DNA from: Candidatus Saccharimonadota bacterium
GTDB taxonomy: Bacteria; Patescibacteriota; Saccharimonadia; Saccharimonadales; Saccharimonadaceae
Assembly (NCBI GenBank): GCA_030537075.1
Contig: JAUNOS010000003.1
Coordinates: 62,001-126,000, forward strand
Direction of reading: 5' to 3'
Length of the DNA stretch: 64,000 nt
The translations under genes were made by a program, and so were the position numbers. Shown here in pieces: positions 47,166-55,174 of the stretch (its first letter is position 1; every line of letters starts with the position of its first letter). The notes under the pieces are model-generated. The model had not been told where the DNA came from and searched no databases. It saw nothing but the letters and a program-made list of their open reading frames with translations.

Positions 47166-48167
47166 ATGAGTAAGGCGACATCGCAGCGACATACCGTCAA
47201 AATAACACACCTTCGGGCGTTAGCGGCTGCTCGCCCCCTTCTGTTTCGGGCGGATTATCAGGTGGTGGTGTCGCAGGTTGATCGTGAGGTGCGGCGAATG
47301 GCGCAGCGACTTGACAAGAGTAAATTGCCAGCTGCCAATTTCTTTGCGGCGTGGCGACGTGAGCTGCGGCCGCGACTGGAGAAGATACAGGCTGAGACAA
47401 GTGCGACAAAGTTGCAACAAGCCTTCAAGCGAGAGATGCTCGCAGGTCCACGTGAGGCGGAAGCGTTAGTGCGGCTAGTAGTGCCGCTGCGCGAAGAGGA
47501 AGAACGGCGGGCGTTTTGCCGGGCGCAGTTCTCGCCGACTAAGGAGAAGCGGCTGTATCGGGCGGTGCGACAATTTACCGGCCAGTCTGTTGAGGACTGT
47601 GAAGCTGCTATCGCGGCCTATGAGCGCTATGAGTGCTATCGTGCGGTGGCGGCAGACCTTGGTGTGACGGTCGTGGATCCGCATGCAGGAAGGCTACGGC
47701 GCTGGCGGCAGCGCGGAGTGGCGAAGCGCCAGGTGCGGCGCCTCCGTTCGTCAGTGGCGCGTCGACAGCGACAGATTATGAGTGAGATGCAGCGCCTGGA
47801 GGGGCTGCATGACGGATTGGCGGCGCGGATTTTTGCTTTGAGGATTGATTATGTCGCTATCTTGGCGGCGCGTCAGGAGTATGAGAAGGGCTTGAGTCGG
47901 CTCAGCAAGAAGGCGGCGGAAAGTCCAGCCAAGCGTCTGGCGGTGTTCGACAAGAAGACGGAGGCGCTCAGGGCGGACTACCTCGACAGGGTGCCAGGCG
48001 TGGCGAGTCTCAGTGACGCGCAGCTCGCGGCAAAGGAGATAAATGAGGTGCTGCTCGCAGTCTTTGACTTGGACGCAACCAGCCGCAATGCGCTGATGCG
48101 GGTCTTCCAGGAGTATCGGACACTGGTGCGTGAGCGCGAGGCGCTAGAAGATCAAGTGGCGCTATAG
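47166..48167 (+). CDS. Basic, helical hypothetical protein
   Basis: 333 aa, rich in Arg (for example RRLRSSVARRQRQ) and Lys, predicted almost entirely helical with coiled-coil stretches (about 190-330), no TM. The strong net positive charge suggests nucleic-acid binding, and it lies directly after the orphan RNA gene. TATAAT (47153-47158) is 7 nt before the ATG, with TTGACT 18 bp upstream. Family not recognised. The 3' end overlaps the convergent regulator by 6 bp. Confidence 0.6.
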   Translation: MSKATSQRHTVKITHLRALAAARPLLFRADYQVVVSQVDREVRRMAQRLDKSKLPAANFFAAWRRELRPRLEKIQAETSATKLQQAFKREMLAGPREAEALVRLVVPLREEEERRAFCRAQFSPTKEKRLYRAVRQFTGQSVEDCEAAIAAYERYECYRAVAADLGVTVVDPHAGRLRRWRQRGVAKRQVRRLRSSVARRQRQIMSEMQRLEGLHDGLAARIFALRIDYVAILAARQEYEKGLSRLSKKAAESPAKRLAVFDKKTEALRADYLDRVPGVASLSDAQLAAKEINEVLLAVFDLDATSRNALMRVFQEYRTLVREREALEDQVAL

Positions 48168-48590
48168 TCTCTTGTCCGTGCGATCAGATGCTTGGCAGCG
48201 TTGGCATATTCCTTCAAGTTCGAAATGATGGTGCTGCACCTGAAAATGGTGCTGGCGACTGATGTAGCTGATCAGCTGCTCCAGCTCTGGCGTCTCGAGA
48301 GGGATAGCATTTTTGCAGCGTGTGCAGTACAAGTGGTGGTGATGAGGCATAAAGGGCTCGGCAAGCTCGTAGTGTAACTTCCAGCCAACATGGATGGTGT
48401 TAATGATATGGAGACGGTGAAATGTCTCGAGGATGCGGTAGACGCTGGTGCGATTTGTATGGGGGCATGCCTTGGTGATCTCGGCGATGGTGAGCGGAAC
48501 CTCGGAGTTCATCAGTGCTTGAAATACCTCAGTGCGGGAGTCGGTGAGGCGAAGGTGGTGTTGTTTAAGAATGCGGCCCAGTGCGTCCAT
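48162..48590 (-). CDS. Fur-family metalloregulator (Zur-like)
   Basis: 142 aa from ATG 48590, set by TGCTATAAT (hexamer 48602-48597 on the minus strand) 6 nt upstream; the longer frame would run through the promoter. Winged-helix HTH with LTIAEITKACPHTNRTSVYRILETF, then the metal-sensing domain with a HHHHLYC cluster and two CxxC pairs (CTRC, CQRC) that form the structural zinc site. Divergent neighbours (NAS-like enzyme, COG0523 GTPase) point to zinc rather than iron. The operator in the shared promoter suggests autoregulation. Confidence 0.88.
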   Translation of the reverse strand: MDALGRILKQHHLRLTDSRTEVFQALMNSEVPLTIAEITKACPHTNRTSVYRILETFHRLHIINTIHVGWKLHYELAEPFMPHHHHLYCTRCKNAIPLETPELEQLISYISRQHHFQVQHHHFELEGICQRCQASDRTDKRL

Positions 48591-48596
48591 GTCGCT

Positions 48597-48650
48597 ATTA
48601 TAGCACTTATTGCGACAAAGTTGCAATAAGTGCCGGAAGTGTGCCATACT
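48597..48650. promoter_or_regulatory. Shared Zur-type operator and divergent promoters
   Basis: A perfect inverted repeat with 11-bp arms (GCACTTATTGC 48603-48613, GCAATAAGTGC 48623-48633, 9-bp spacer) lies between regulator and metallophore operon. The palindromic hexamer TTGCAA (48621-48626) serves as -35 in both directions: minus -10 TATAAT (48602-48597) and plus -10 CATACT (48645-48650) are each 18 bp away. A repressor on this site would shut both promoters. Confidence 0.75.
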
Positions 48651-48658
48651 GAGCAGCG

Positions 48659-49435
48659 ATGGAATCTGCAATACAACGAGTGATGAGCCTGTCGCAGCTC
48701 ATCCCCTCCCCTGAGGTCGATGCGGCATTTATGGCGCTGCGCCGTGAAGTGGCGCAGGCGGCAGAATATCCGGATATTACGCCGGAGATGGCGGCGGAGT
48801 TGCGGCGACGCTGCGCGATGATTGAGCGGGAGACGGAGCAGCAATGGGCGTATGATATCGCCCAGGCTGAGCGACCGCAAGAGATGATAGAGAATGCGCC
48901 TCACTATGAGGTGTATGGTGAATTGGTGCGACGCGAATTGTCATTAGTGGCGCGCACTGGGCTGGTGCTGGATCGTCATGCAGAAGTGGCGATAATCGGG
49001 AGTGGTCCCCTGCCCCTCACGGCATGGTGGGTGCGGCGCTTAACTGGAGCGTGGTTGACGCATATCGACATTTCGGAGGACGCCATCCGCGCCTCGGAGT
49101 GCGTGGCTTGTGCGCTTGACTGGAAGTGCGAGCATATCTTATCAGACGGTCAAGAGGTGTCACTGGATCCGGAGCGATATGACATGATATATGTCGCTGG
49201 TCTCGCGGGGCGCGACGGCCAGGAGAAGCAGCGGATTATCGATAGCGTACTGTGCGGGTTAAAGCCAGAGGGGCGTATCGTTATGCGGAGCGCGCGCGGA
49301 GTGCGGGGGTTGCTGTATCCAGCATTTTCGGTAGACGATATCCATGGTATACAATTGAAGGAAGCGTATCATCCAACTGATGATATTATCAATTCGGTAT
49401 ATGTGTATGGAAAGGATGGGAATGGAGAAGATTGA
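48659..49435 (+). CDS. Nicotianamine-synthase-like enzyme (NAS/CntL family)
   Basis: 258 aa. The motifs follow nicotianamine synthases in order: LIPSPEVDAAFMALRREV (NAS: SPSPxVNxxF), VYGELVRRELSLV, SAM-binding VAIIGSGPLPLTAWW (110-124), DISEDAIRAS (137-146), YVAGLAGRDGQEKQRII, RIVMRSARGVRGLLYP and HPTDDIINSVYV. NAS and the bacterial CntL transfer aminocarboxypropyl groups from SAM to an amine, giving nicotianamine or opine-metallophore precursors that chelate Zn, Ni, Co or Fe. It is the first gene of an operon divergent from a Fur-family regulator. No epimerase or opine dehydrogenase gene is nearby. Confidence 0.82.
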   Translation: MESAIQRVMSLSQLIPSPEVDAAFMALRREVAQAAEYPDITPEMAAELRRRCAMIERETEQQWAYDIAQAERPQEMIENAPHYEVYGELVRRELSLVARTGLVLDRHAEVAIIGSGPLPLTAWWVRRLTGAWLTHIDISEDAIRASECVACALDWKCEHILSDGQEVSLDPERYDMIYVAGLAGRDGQEKQRIIDSVLCGLKPEGRIVMRSARGVRGLLYPAFSVDDIHGIQLKEAYHPTDDIINSVYVYGKDGNGED

Positions 49436-50312
49436 GCTTTATCTGATCAATGGCGCGCTGGGTGCTGGTAAAACGACATTGTTGCAATACCTGCTGAGTC
49501 AGGAGCGGTTTCAGGGGGCGCGGGTCATTGAGAACGAATTTGCGGCCGAAAGTGTGGACACGGCAGTGCTCAGTGCGCATGTCGAGGAGGTGGCAACCAT
49601 CGCCGGGGACTGTATTTGCTGCAGTACGGGTGATGAGCTGCTAACGGCGCTACGGGCCTTTGCGCGCAGCGGTGACGGGCCGGTCATCATCGAGTCGACA
49701 GGAGTGGCGAACACGCTGAAAGTGATCGAGAAATTAGTGGTGAACGATGTGTTCGAGCAGTATACACTGGCGCAGTCGCTTTATGTAGTGGACGGGCTGG
49801 AGACCGATGGTGGTCAGCTGAGCGAGGTGATGCGCCGCGAGGCGGAGGCGGCGGATATCGTCCTGGTGAGCAAGCTAGACATGCTGCCAGTTGCCGACCG
49901 TCGGGCGCTGCATGAGGCGCTCACCGCCCAGGGCCTGTCGCATATCGTTGCCATGGATCATGGTGTATTCCCTCTCGCGGAGCTAGGCGAAACATCTCAT
50001 ATCTTGGCATACTTTACGGAGTATGATGGTGAGATCGCGATGAGTGATACGCCGACCTATAGCGTTATCGATACGGCAGCATTGGCTATCGCGCCAGAGC
50101 AACTCGAGCGTGTTTGGGCGACAATGTCGCAGCAGTATGGATTGCGACGCCTGAAGGGCGGGATTACTGATGGAGTGCGTCAGTGGCATGTCGAGGCGAC
50201 GCCGCGTCAGTTCGTACGGCGTCCCGGTGACGTGCCGCATAAATTGGTACTGATCGGCGAGCGAGCGCATGAGGTAAGCCGGGCGATCTTTTTACGGGAG
50301 CTGGGGCTATGA
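49422..50312 (+). CDS. COG0523 (G3E) metallochaperone GTPase
   Basis: 296 aa from ATG 49422, overlapping the NAS gene by 14 bp with AAGGATGG just upstream. G-domain: Walker A NGALGAGKTTLLQ, the metal-binding CxCC motif (CICCSTGDEL), ESTGVANT and the guanine-specificity SKLD. The C-terminal CobW_C domain ends near 296. COG0523 proteins (ZagA/YciC, YeiR, ZNG1) deliver zinc to client enzymes and are often Zur-controlled, which fits the operon. Confidence 0.9.
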   Translation: MEKIELYLINGALGAGKTTLLQYLLSQERFQGARVIENEFAAESVDTAVLSAHVEEVATIAGDCICCSTGDELLTALRAFARSGDGPVIIESTGVANTLKVIEKLVVNDVFEQYTLAQSLYVVDGLETDGGQLSEVMRREAEAADIVLVSKLDMLPVADRRALHEALTAQGLSHIVAMDHGVFPLAELGETSHILAYFTEYDGEIAMSDTPTYSVIDTAALAIAPEQLERVWATMSQQYGLRRLKGGITDGVRQWHVEATPRQFVRRPGDVPHKLVLIGERAHEVSRAIFLRELGL

Positions 50313-50848
50313 GCGAGGTGTCAACGCGCCAGGCTGTAGATGCGCTGCTTGAGCAATATCGGCAGTACCTCGCGTATCAATCCGAGGTAGATGCACTTGA
50401 ACGTCAGTTGGCGAAGCAGAAGCTGCGGGGTGAATCAACAGAGGCGGCGAGCCAGCTCTTGGATGAGCGACGAGCTGCCATCAGTCAGCTTTCGGATGCG
50501 ATGACGTTCGCAACTCCGCTGATTTGGGTTATGTATAAGTATGAGGCGTATCAGCATGAAGCGCAGCCGATACGTACCATGCACGATCTGCGACTCCACT
50601 GTGCGAAGCCCGGCTATATCTGCACGAAGCGGATGCAGTTTTTAAATGCGTACTTAACGTCGCGCGGGCGCGTACCTTTGAGTGATGATGAGCAGTATCC
50701 TGACGCACTTTCGCTCGATATGATTTATGAAACATTGTCGCAATTGGAAGAAGACGTGACATTACTGGAACAGTGGCGGCACTACGAGTACTTTACTAAA
50801 GATGGCGTGGTGAAGAAGTGGCAAAATTATATCGATAAAAATTCGTAA
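50309..50848 (+). CDS. Unknown protein, third gene of the metallophore operon
   Basis: 179 aa, soluble, mostly helical and acidic, with an N-terminal coiled coil (about 8-60) and a His/Cys-containing block (LRLHCAKPGYICTKRMQF, about 93-110) that could bind metal. It overlaps the GTPase gene by ATGA, so it is co-translated. No family recognised. By position it could be a client or partner of the GTPase or a further step in metallophore synthesis. The 3' end overlaps the convergent TIGR03943 gene by 22 bp. Confidence 0.65.
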   Translation: MSEVSTRQAVDALLEQYRQYLAYQSEVDALERQLAKQKLRGESTEAASQLLDERRAAISQLSDAMTFATPLIWVMYKYEAYQHEAQPIRTMHDLRLHCAKPGYICTKRMQFLNAYLTSRGRVPLSDDEQYPDALSLDMIYETLSQLEEDVTLLEQWRHYEYFTKDGVVKKWQNYIDKNS

Positions 50849-51531
50849 GGCTCTTCTGGCGCCGGGATGGCGGTAATGGTCGGTGCGGTGATATGGTAAT
50901 CTCGGCGGTTTGCGTGGTCAACATGCTGAAGTGTGCCACGAATATGCACCCAGCTGCCTTCGCGAGACGGTAGTGGTGCCTGCACGAGGAAATGCACCGG
51001 AGTGCTGTCTACCGCGCAGCAGCTAATGATATAGCGCGTGAGGCGGAACTGGCCAGCGGCGGCGGGCTGCACAAAACCGATGGCGTCTATCGTCGTGCCA
51101 TCAAAGTAGCCAGGCTGATCGCAGTCGGCAAAGGCGAGGTGCCACTGGTGAAGAAAGGGCATCGCTCTTTCGCCTGGTGGTTGAGGGTGGCGACAGTGTG
51201 TCCCCTCCTCTGCGGCAACGAACTCATTGCGCTGGGTGCTGGCGCGGGAAGACAGGGGTTGTGGCGGCAGTAGGTAGCCGAGGAGGATGACGACAATAAC
51301 CATCCAGGAGATGAGTGATGGGCGGGCGTGGCGTGGCGCAGGCCGAGGAGGCCGGCGTAGCTGCAGTGCTGCGTCAAGCAGGAGGAGTCCAAGTCCGATG
51401 AGAGCGACGATGACCGTAAAGAGGTGGTATCGGGGGTGGATGTAATTATCGAGCTGTCCCCTGCTGGCTAAAAATAGCAAATAACTACAGACTGCTATGC
51501 TGGCGATGCTACGAAAAATATTAGCGAACAT
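50827..51531 (-). CDS. TIGR03943-type membrane protein (partner of COG0701 permease)
   Basis: 234 aa from ATG 51531, overlapping the permease gene by 11 bp. Three hydrophobic helices (about 8-22, 32-50, 70-88) are followed by an outside OB-like domain with the characteristic GFV block and RYIISCCAVDSTPVHFLV (paired Cys), then GSWVHIRGTL. Family members are encoded next to COG0701 permeases (Bacillus YcgQ/YcgR) and are often in zinc-responsive regulons. No independent promoter is seen. Confidence 0.8.
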   Translation of the reverse strand: MFANIFRSIASIAVCSYLLFLASRGQLDNYIHPRYHLFTVIVALIGLGLLLLDAALQLRRPPRPAPRHARPSLISWMVIVVILLGYLLPPQPLSSRASTQRNEFVAAEEGTHCRHPQPPGERAMPFLHQWHLAFADCDQPGYFDGTTIDAIGFVQPAAAGQFRLTRYIISCCAVDSTPVHFLVQAPLPSREGSWVHIRGTLQHVDHANRRDYHITAPTITAIPAPEEPYEFLSI

Positions 51532-52546
51532 AGAGATTAACCCCCACGCCGATAATGAGCGACAATGTTGCGATAAGACCCATGACAAGCAGAATGAACC
51601 GCCAGCGGAAGGTGGTTTTCATCAGCATAATCAGCTTGATATCTATCATCGGGCCGGCCAGTAGAAAGGCCAGGAGCGATCCTGTCGTAAAGCTGCTGGC
51701 ATACGCCAGGGCGAAGAAGGCGTCGACGCTGGAGCAGATGGATACGATGAAGCCGAGCGCGATCATGGCGATGACCGAAAGAATGATGTCGCCGCCGAGT
51801 GCATTGATGATGTCGCGCGGAACGAAAACCTGTGTTGCCGCCGCGATCATGGCGCCAAGCATCAACATGGTGAATAATTGCCAAAATTCATTCCGGCCAT
51901 CGGTGAGAAGCCGCTGCAGGCCTGGGGCGCCGTGATGCGACCGACAGCTTGCCTGAAATGCGGGCTGCAGGATGGTCGCTGGCTTGAGGCGTGCGACAAT
52001 TGTCGCGACAGCGTGGACGATCACAAGTGCAAAGAGGATGCGCCACCATACCATCTGCGGCTGAAAATGAAACGCACTCATAGTGGCGATAATAGTGATG
52101 GGGTTCAGGATGGGCGCCGCAAACAGAAAGCTTATGACATCGGCAGGTTTCAGGCCGTGGGCGAGGAGGCTGCGGGCAACCGGTACGTTGCCGCATTCGC
52201 AGACGGGCAGCGCCATGCCGATCATCGACAAGGTGAGGCGGCGCAAGACGGCTTGTTTTGGCAGCAGCTTGACGAGGCGCGCGGGCGGCAAGAAGCGACG
52301 GATGAGGCCAGAGATGATGATGCCGAGAATGAGAAATGGCGTGGCCTCAACGATGATACTGAGCGTGAGAGTGAGAAAATCCTGGAGCGGCGGTCCGAGA
52401 GTTTGCGGCCATGTCGCTGGCGGGTTCTGGAGGATGAGGAGAGCGAGCGAAGGACTGCAGAGATAGATGATCAGTCCAGCGCTGATAAGGCTAAGCCATG
52501 TCAGATGCGGGCGAAAGCGCTGTAGCGTACGTGTGAGCTGTTTCAT
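51521..52546 (-). CDS. COG0701/DUF318 permease (YcgR-like)
   Basis: 341 aa from ATG 52546, which overlaps the pth stop (ATGA). There are about eight to ten TM helices with the family motif CECGNVPVARSLLAHG and FLFAAPILNPITIIAT, repeated in degenerate form in the second half (SICSSVDAFFALAYAS ... LLAGPMIDIK). The substrate is not known; association with TIGR03943 and COG0523 proteins suggests a transition metal or metal complex. Co-transcribed with der and pth but placed tail-to-tail with the NAS operon. Confidence 0.85.
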   Translation of the reverse strand: MKQLTRTLQRFRPHLTWLSLISAGLIIYLCSPSLALLILQNPPATWPQTLGPPLQDFLTLTLSIIVEATPFLILGIIISGLIRRFLPPARLVKLLPKQAVLRRLTLSMIGMALPVCECGNVPVARSLLAHGLKPADVISFLFAAPILNPITIIATMSAFHFQPQMVWWRILFALVIVHAVATIVARLKPATILQPAFQASCRSHHGAPGLQRLLTDGRNEFWQLFTMLMLGAMIAAATQVFVPRDIINALGGDIILSVIAMIALGFIVSICSSVDAFFALAYASSFTTGSLLAFLLAGPMIDIKLIMLMKTTFRWRFILLVMGLIATLSLIIGVGVNLYVR

Positions 52547-53115
52547 GGGCGAGCCTCGATAACGAAGCTCGTGGCCTCTAGGTGGCCATCGAGGAAGTCG
52601 GTGATGCAATTACTGGCTTGGGGGATGACCCATTCGCGAAAGAGCGCACGCTCGTCGTCGTTAAAATTCATCAAGACGAATTCGTCAGTCGGCACGCGGC
52701 GACGCAATAGGCTATCGGTGCCGATGCGGACATGCCAAAAGTTAGCGCCGACGTGGGCGTGGAGCGATTTGAGGCCGTTGCTGCCAGCGTCTCGCCCGCC
52801 CCGGCGGATGCGAATTTTGCCAAAATCAAGGTCGGTATCATCATGCACGACCAGGATATCGTCGAGGGATAATTTATAAAAATCAAGCAAGGCACGCGCC
52901 GAGAGGCCGACTTGGTTGTAGTAAGTGGTCGGGCGTACAAGCAGTATCTTTTCGCCTTGATGCGTCACTTCGGCGATGTCAGCGTGGAATTTGGGCTTTG
53001 GCTGAAAGTGGGCGCTCTTCGCAGCGGCATAGGCGTCAAGCACAACAAAGCCAGCGTTATGCCGAGTGTGGGTATACTTGGCGCCGGGATTGCCGAGGGC
53101 GAATATCAGTTTCAT
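52543..53115 (-). CDS. pth: Peptidyl-tRNA hydrolase
   Basis: 190 aa. FALGNPGAKYTHTRHNAGF carries catalytic H19 and N10, and VVHDDTDLDFGKIR carries the conserved Asp. The usual GHNGLKS is AGSNGLKS here (S112 in place of the His that is H113 in E. coli), and PxTYMNxSG is PTTYYNQVG. The fold and the main catalytic residues are retained. It overlaps der and the permease by 4 nt each. Confidence 0.92.
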   Translation of the reverse strand: MKLIFALGNPGAKYTHTRHNAGFVVLDAYAAAKSAHFQPKPKFHADIAEVTHQGEKILLVRPTTYYNQVGLSARALLDFYKLSLDDILVVHDDTDLDFGKIRIRRGGRDAGSNGLKSLHAHVGANFWHVRIGTDSLLRRRVPTDEFVLMNFNDDERALFREWVIPQASNCITDFLDGHLEATSFVIEARP

Positions 53116-54554
53116 GGGCGCGCTTTCCGGGGAGCCTTGGTGGCTATTTTTTCTGCCTCTTTCGCCTCCTTGTAGGCTTTGGTGACGGGCGCCTTGCCTG
53201 CTGCCACGCGTTCGCGGTTTTTCTTCAGCTGTTTTTCGTCGCGGAACGATAGCTTGATGGGTGTGCCAGCAAAGTCAAAGGCTTCGCGCAGGGTGCGCTC
53301 CAGGTAGCGCTTGTAGCTCCAGTGGACGAATTTCAGGTTTGAGCCGTAAATGACGAACCACGGTGGCGCAACGTCGGTTTGCACCATGTAGCGCAGTTTT
53401 GGATGGGAATTTTTCAGACCAGCCGGCGGATGAGCGGTGACGGCTTTTTGCAAGAGGTCATTCAGCTGCCGGGTTTTTAATTCCTGACGGCGGCGCTGGT
53501 GAATGTCGAGCGCCAGGTCGAACAACTTAGTAACGTTTTGCCCCGTCACTGAGCTAGTGAAAATCAGCGGTGCGTATGGTGTAAACTTGAAATGATAGCT
53601 GATCTGTGGCGCTAATGCGTCACGCGTAAAGGCGTCCTTGCCCTCCACTGAGTCCCATTTACTGACCACCAGCACCAGACCCTTCCCTGCTTCGTCGATG
53701 ATGCCGGCCAGGCGCTGGTCGAGGCCGACATTTAGTTCATTGACGTCCATCAGCAGTAAACAAACATCGGCTTCGTTAATGGCCTGCATGGTGCGCAGGA
53801 CGGAAAATTTTTCGATACCAGTTTCTTGCTTGCCCTGGCGGCGAATGCCGGCGGTATCCAGCAGTTCAATGGTCTGCTGGTTGTAGCGAACTTGGACGCG
53901 GTTGACGTCGCGGGTGGTGCCAGCGATGTTCGCGACGATGGCCTGCTGCTTGCCCGCCAAGGTATTAAAAAGGTTGCTTTTGCCGACGTTTGGCCGGCCG
54001 ATGAGCGCCACGCGCACGATGTCGTCGTCTGGTGTTTCGATGGCTGGTGGCAGCAGTTCGGCCAGGGCGTCCAGTAGCTCAGAGATGCCACTGTTATGTT
54101 CGGCTGAGGTGCGGATGATGGTCTTGATGCCCAGGCGCTTAAATTCGTCCAGCGGGAGTGCACCCTTGAGGTCAACTTTGTTAGTGACCAGCAGGACGGG
54201 TTTTTTGCTTTTCAGGGCTTTTTTGGCGATCAGGCGGTCGGAGTCGGTGGGGTGCAGGGTGCTGTCGACCATGACGAGGATGACGTCGGCGCTCAGGACG
54301 GCGTCGTCGATTTGCTCCTGGATGGTGGCTTCGAAGTCGTCTTCAGCGGTTTTGAGGCCGGCGGTGTCAACGAGCCAGAAGTGTGCTTCGTCGCCCTCGC
54401 GACGGTAGCTCACCTTCCCCATGACGCTGTCGCGGGTGGTGCCGGCCTCGCGCGCGACGATGGCGGTGCGGGCGCGCGTCAGGCGGTTAAATAGTGAACT
54501 TTTGCCGACATTGGCCTGGCCGATGATGGCGACGGTGGGTAATTTGCTTTTCAT
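53112..54554 (-). CDS. der: Ribosome-assembly GTPase Der (EngA)
   Basis: 480 aa with two tandem G domains: IIGQANVGKSSLFNRL, GTTRDS, DTAGL, TNKVD, then IGRPNVGKSNLFNTLAG, GTTRDVNRV, DTAGI, SKWDS, and the C-terminal KH-like domain (PWFVIYGSNLKFVHWSYKRYLERTLREAF). It acts in 50S maturation. The C-terminal extension is Lys/Arg-rich. TGGTATAAT (hexamer 54571-54566, minus) lies 11 nt before the ATG and drives der-pth-permease-TIGR03943. Confidence 0.96.
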   Translation of the reverse strand: MKSKLPTVAIIGQANVGKSSLFNRLTRARTAIVAREAGTTRDSVMGKVSYRREGDEAHFWLVDTAGLKTAEDDFEATIQEQIDDAVLSADVILVMVDSTLHPTDSDRLIAKKALKSKKPVLLVTNKVDLKGALPLDEFKRLGIKTIIRTSAEHNSGISELLDALAELLPPAIETPDDDIVRVALIGRPNVGKSNLFNTLAGKQQAIVANIAGTTRDVNRVQVRYNQQTIELLDTAGIRRQGKQETGIEKFSVLRTMQAINEADVCLLLMDVNELNVGLDQRLAGIIDEAGKGLVLVVSKWDSVEGKDAFTRDALAPQISYHFKFTPYAPLIFTSSVTGQNVTKLFDLALDIHQRRRQELKTRQLNDLLQKAVTAHPPAGLKNSHPKLRYMVQTDVAPPWFVIYGSNLKFVHWSYKRYLERTLREAFDFAGTPIKLSFRDEKQLKKNRERVAAGKAPVTKAYKEAKEAEKIATKAPRKARP

Positions 54555-54660
54555 AATTAGAGGTAATTATACCAAAAATTCGGTCGTTTGGCGAGCGTAA
54601 GCATTACTCAGAGTATGTTGAATACACCTTTATTGCTATGGTTGTCTCATAAAATATAAG

Positions 54661-55116
54661 CTACTCGTTAGTCGGGAGCGGTGCTGGGGTAGCTGCCGCC
54701 TCTGGAGTTGCGGTGACAGTAACGGTAGCTGTGGCAGTTGGCTGTTCGGGGGCGACATAGCCGCATTCGGGGCTATTTGGGACAGCGGTGAGACCGCCTT
54801 GTTTATGTCCCACGAAGTAGTACAAGAGAGTGGTGCCATCACAGGCTTTATTTATAAACCCCTCATTAAACTTCTCAACTCTCTGCCAGTCAAGGTATGG
54901 CGGGCCGTCATCTTCTGTCGTCAGTTGCTCGGGTTGAGCTGTCGGCACTGATTCCCCTGCCGTCGCAGTGGCCGTCGGGGATTGCCGGTTGGCATGATTG
55001 CGATTGTCGCAGGCGGCAAGGGTCAGCAGGGCCGCTGCCGTTCCAATGATTGCGCCGCATTTGATAAGTAGTTGATTGCGCCGATTTTCACCACCCAGCC
55101 GCTCGCCCTGTCTCAT
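54661..55116 (-). CDS. Small lipoprotein with Pro/Thr-rich tail
   Basis: 151 aa. A basic N-terminus precedes a hydrophobic helix and lipobox LTLAAC (about residues 31-36), then a Thr/Ala/Pro-rich linker, a compact domain with two Cys (NKACDGTTLLYYF, SPECGYV) and a second TAT-repeat-like tail. SD GGGGAG precedes the ATG. It is probably lipid-anchored on the outer face. No family recognised. Confidence 0.7.
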   Translation of the reverse strand: MRQGERLGGENRRNQLLIKCGAIIGTAAALLTLAACDNRNHANRQSPTATATAGESVPTAQPEQLTTEDDGPPYLDWQRVEKFNEGFINKACDGTTLLYYFVGHKQGGLTAVPNSPECGYVAPEQPTATATVTVTATPEAAATPAPLPTNE

Positions 55117-55174
55117 GGCATATCTCCCCGCTCACTTAAATGAATACTACATAAATAATATCACCAAATTCTCG

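Noticed and set aside
54661-55116. Overlapping plus-strand ORFs across the lipoprotein and pseudouridine synthase
   Set aside because: They are antisense shadows; the minus frames carry lipobox, S4 and catalytic motifs.
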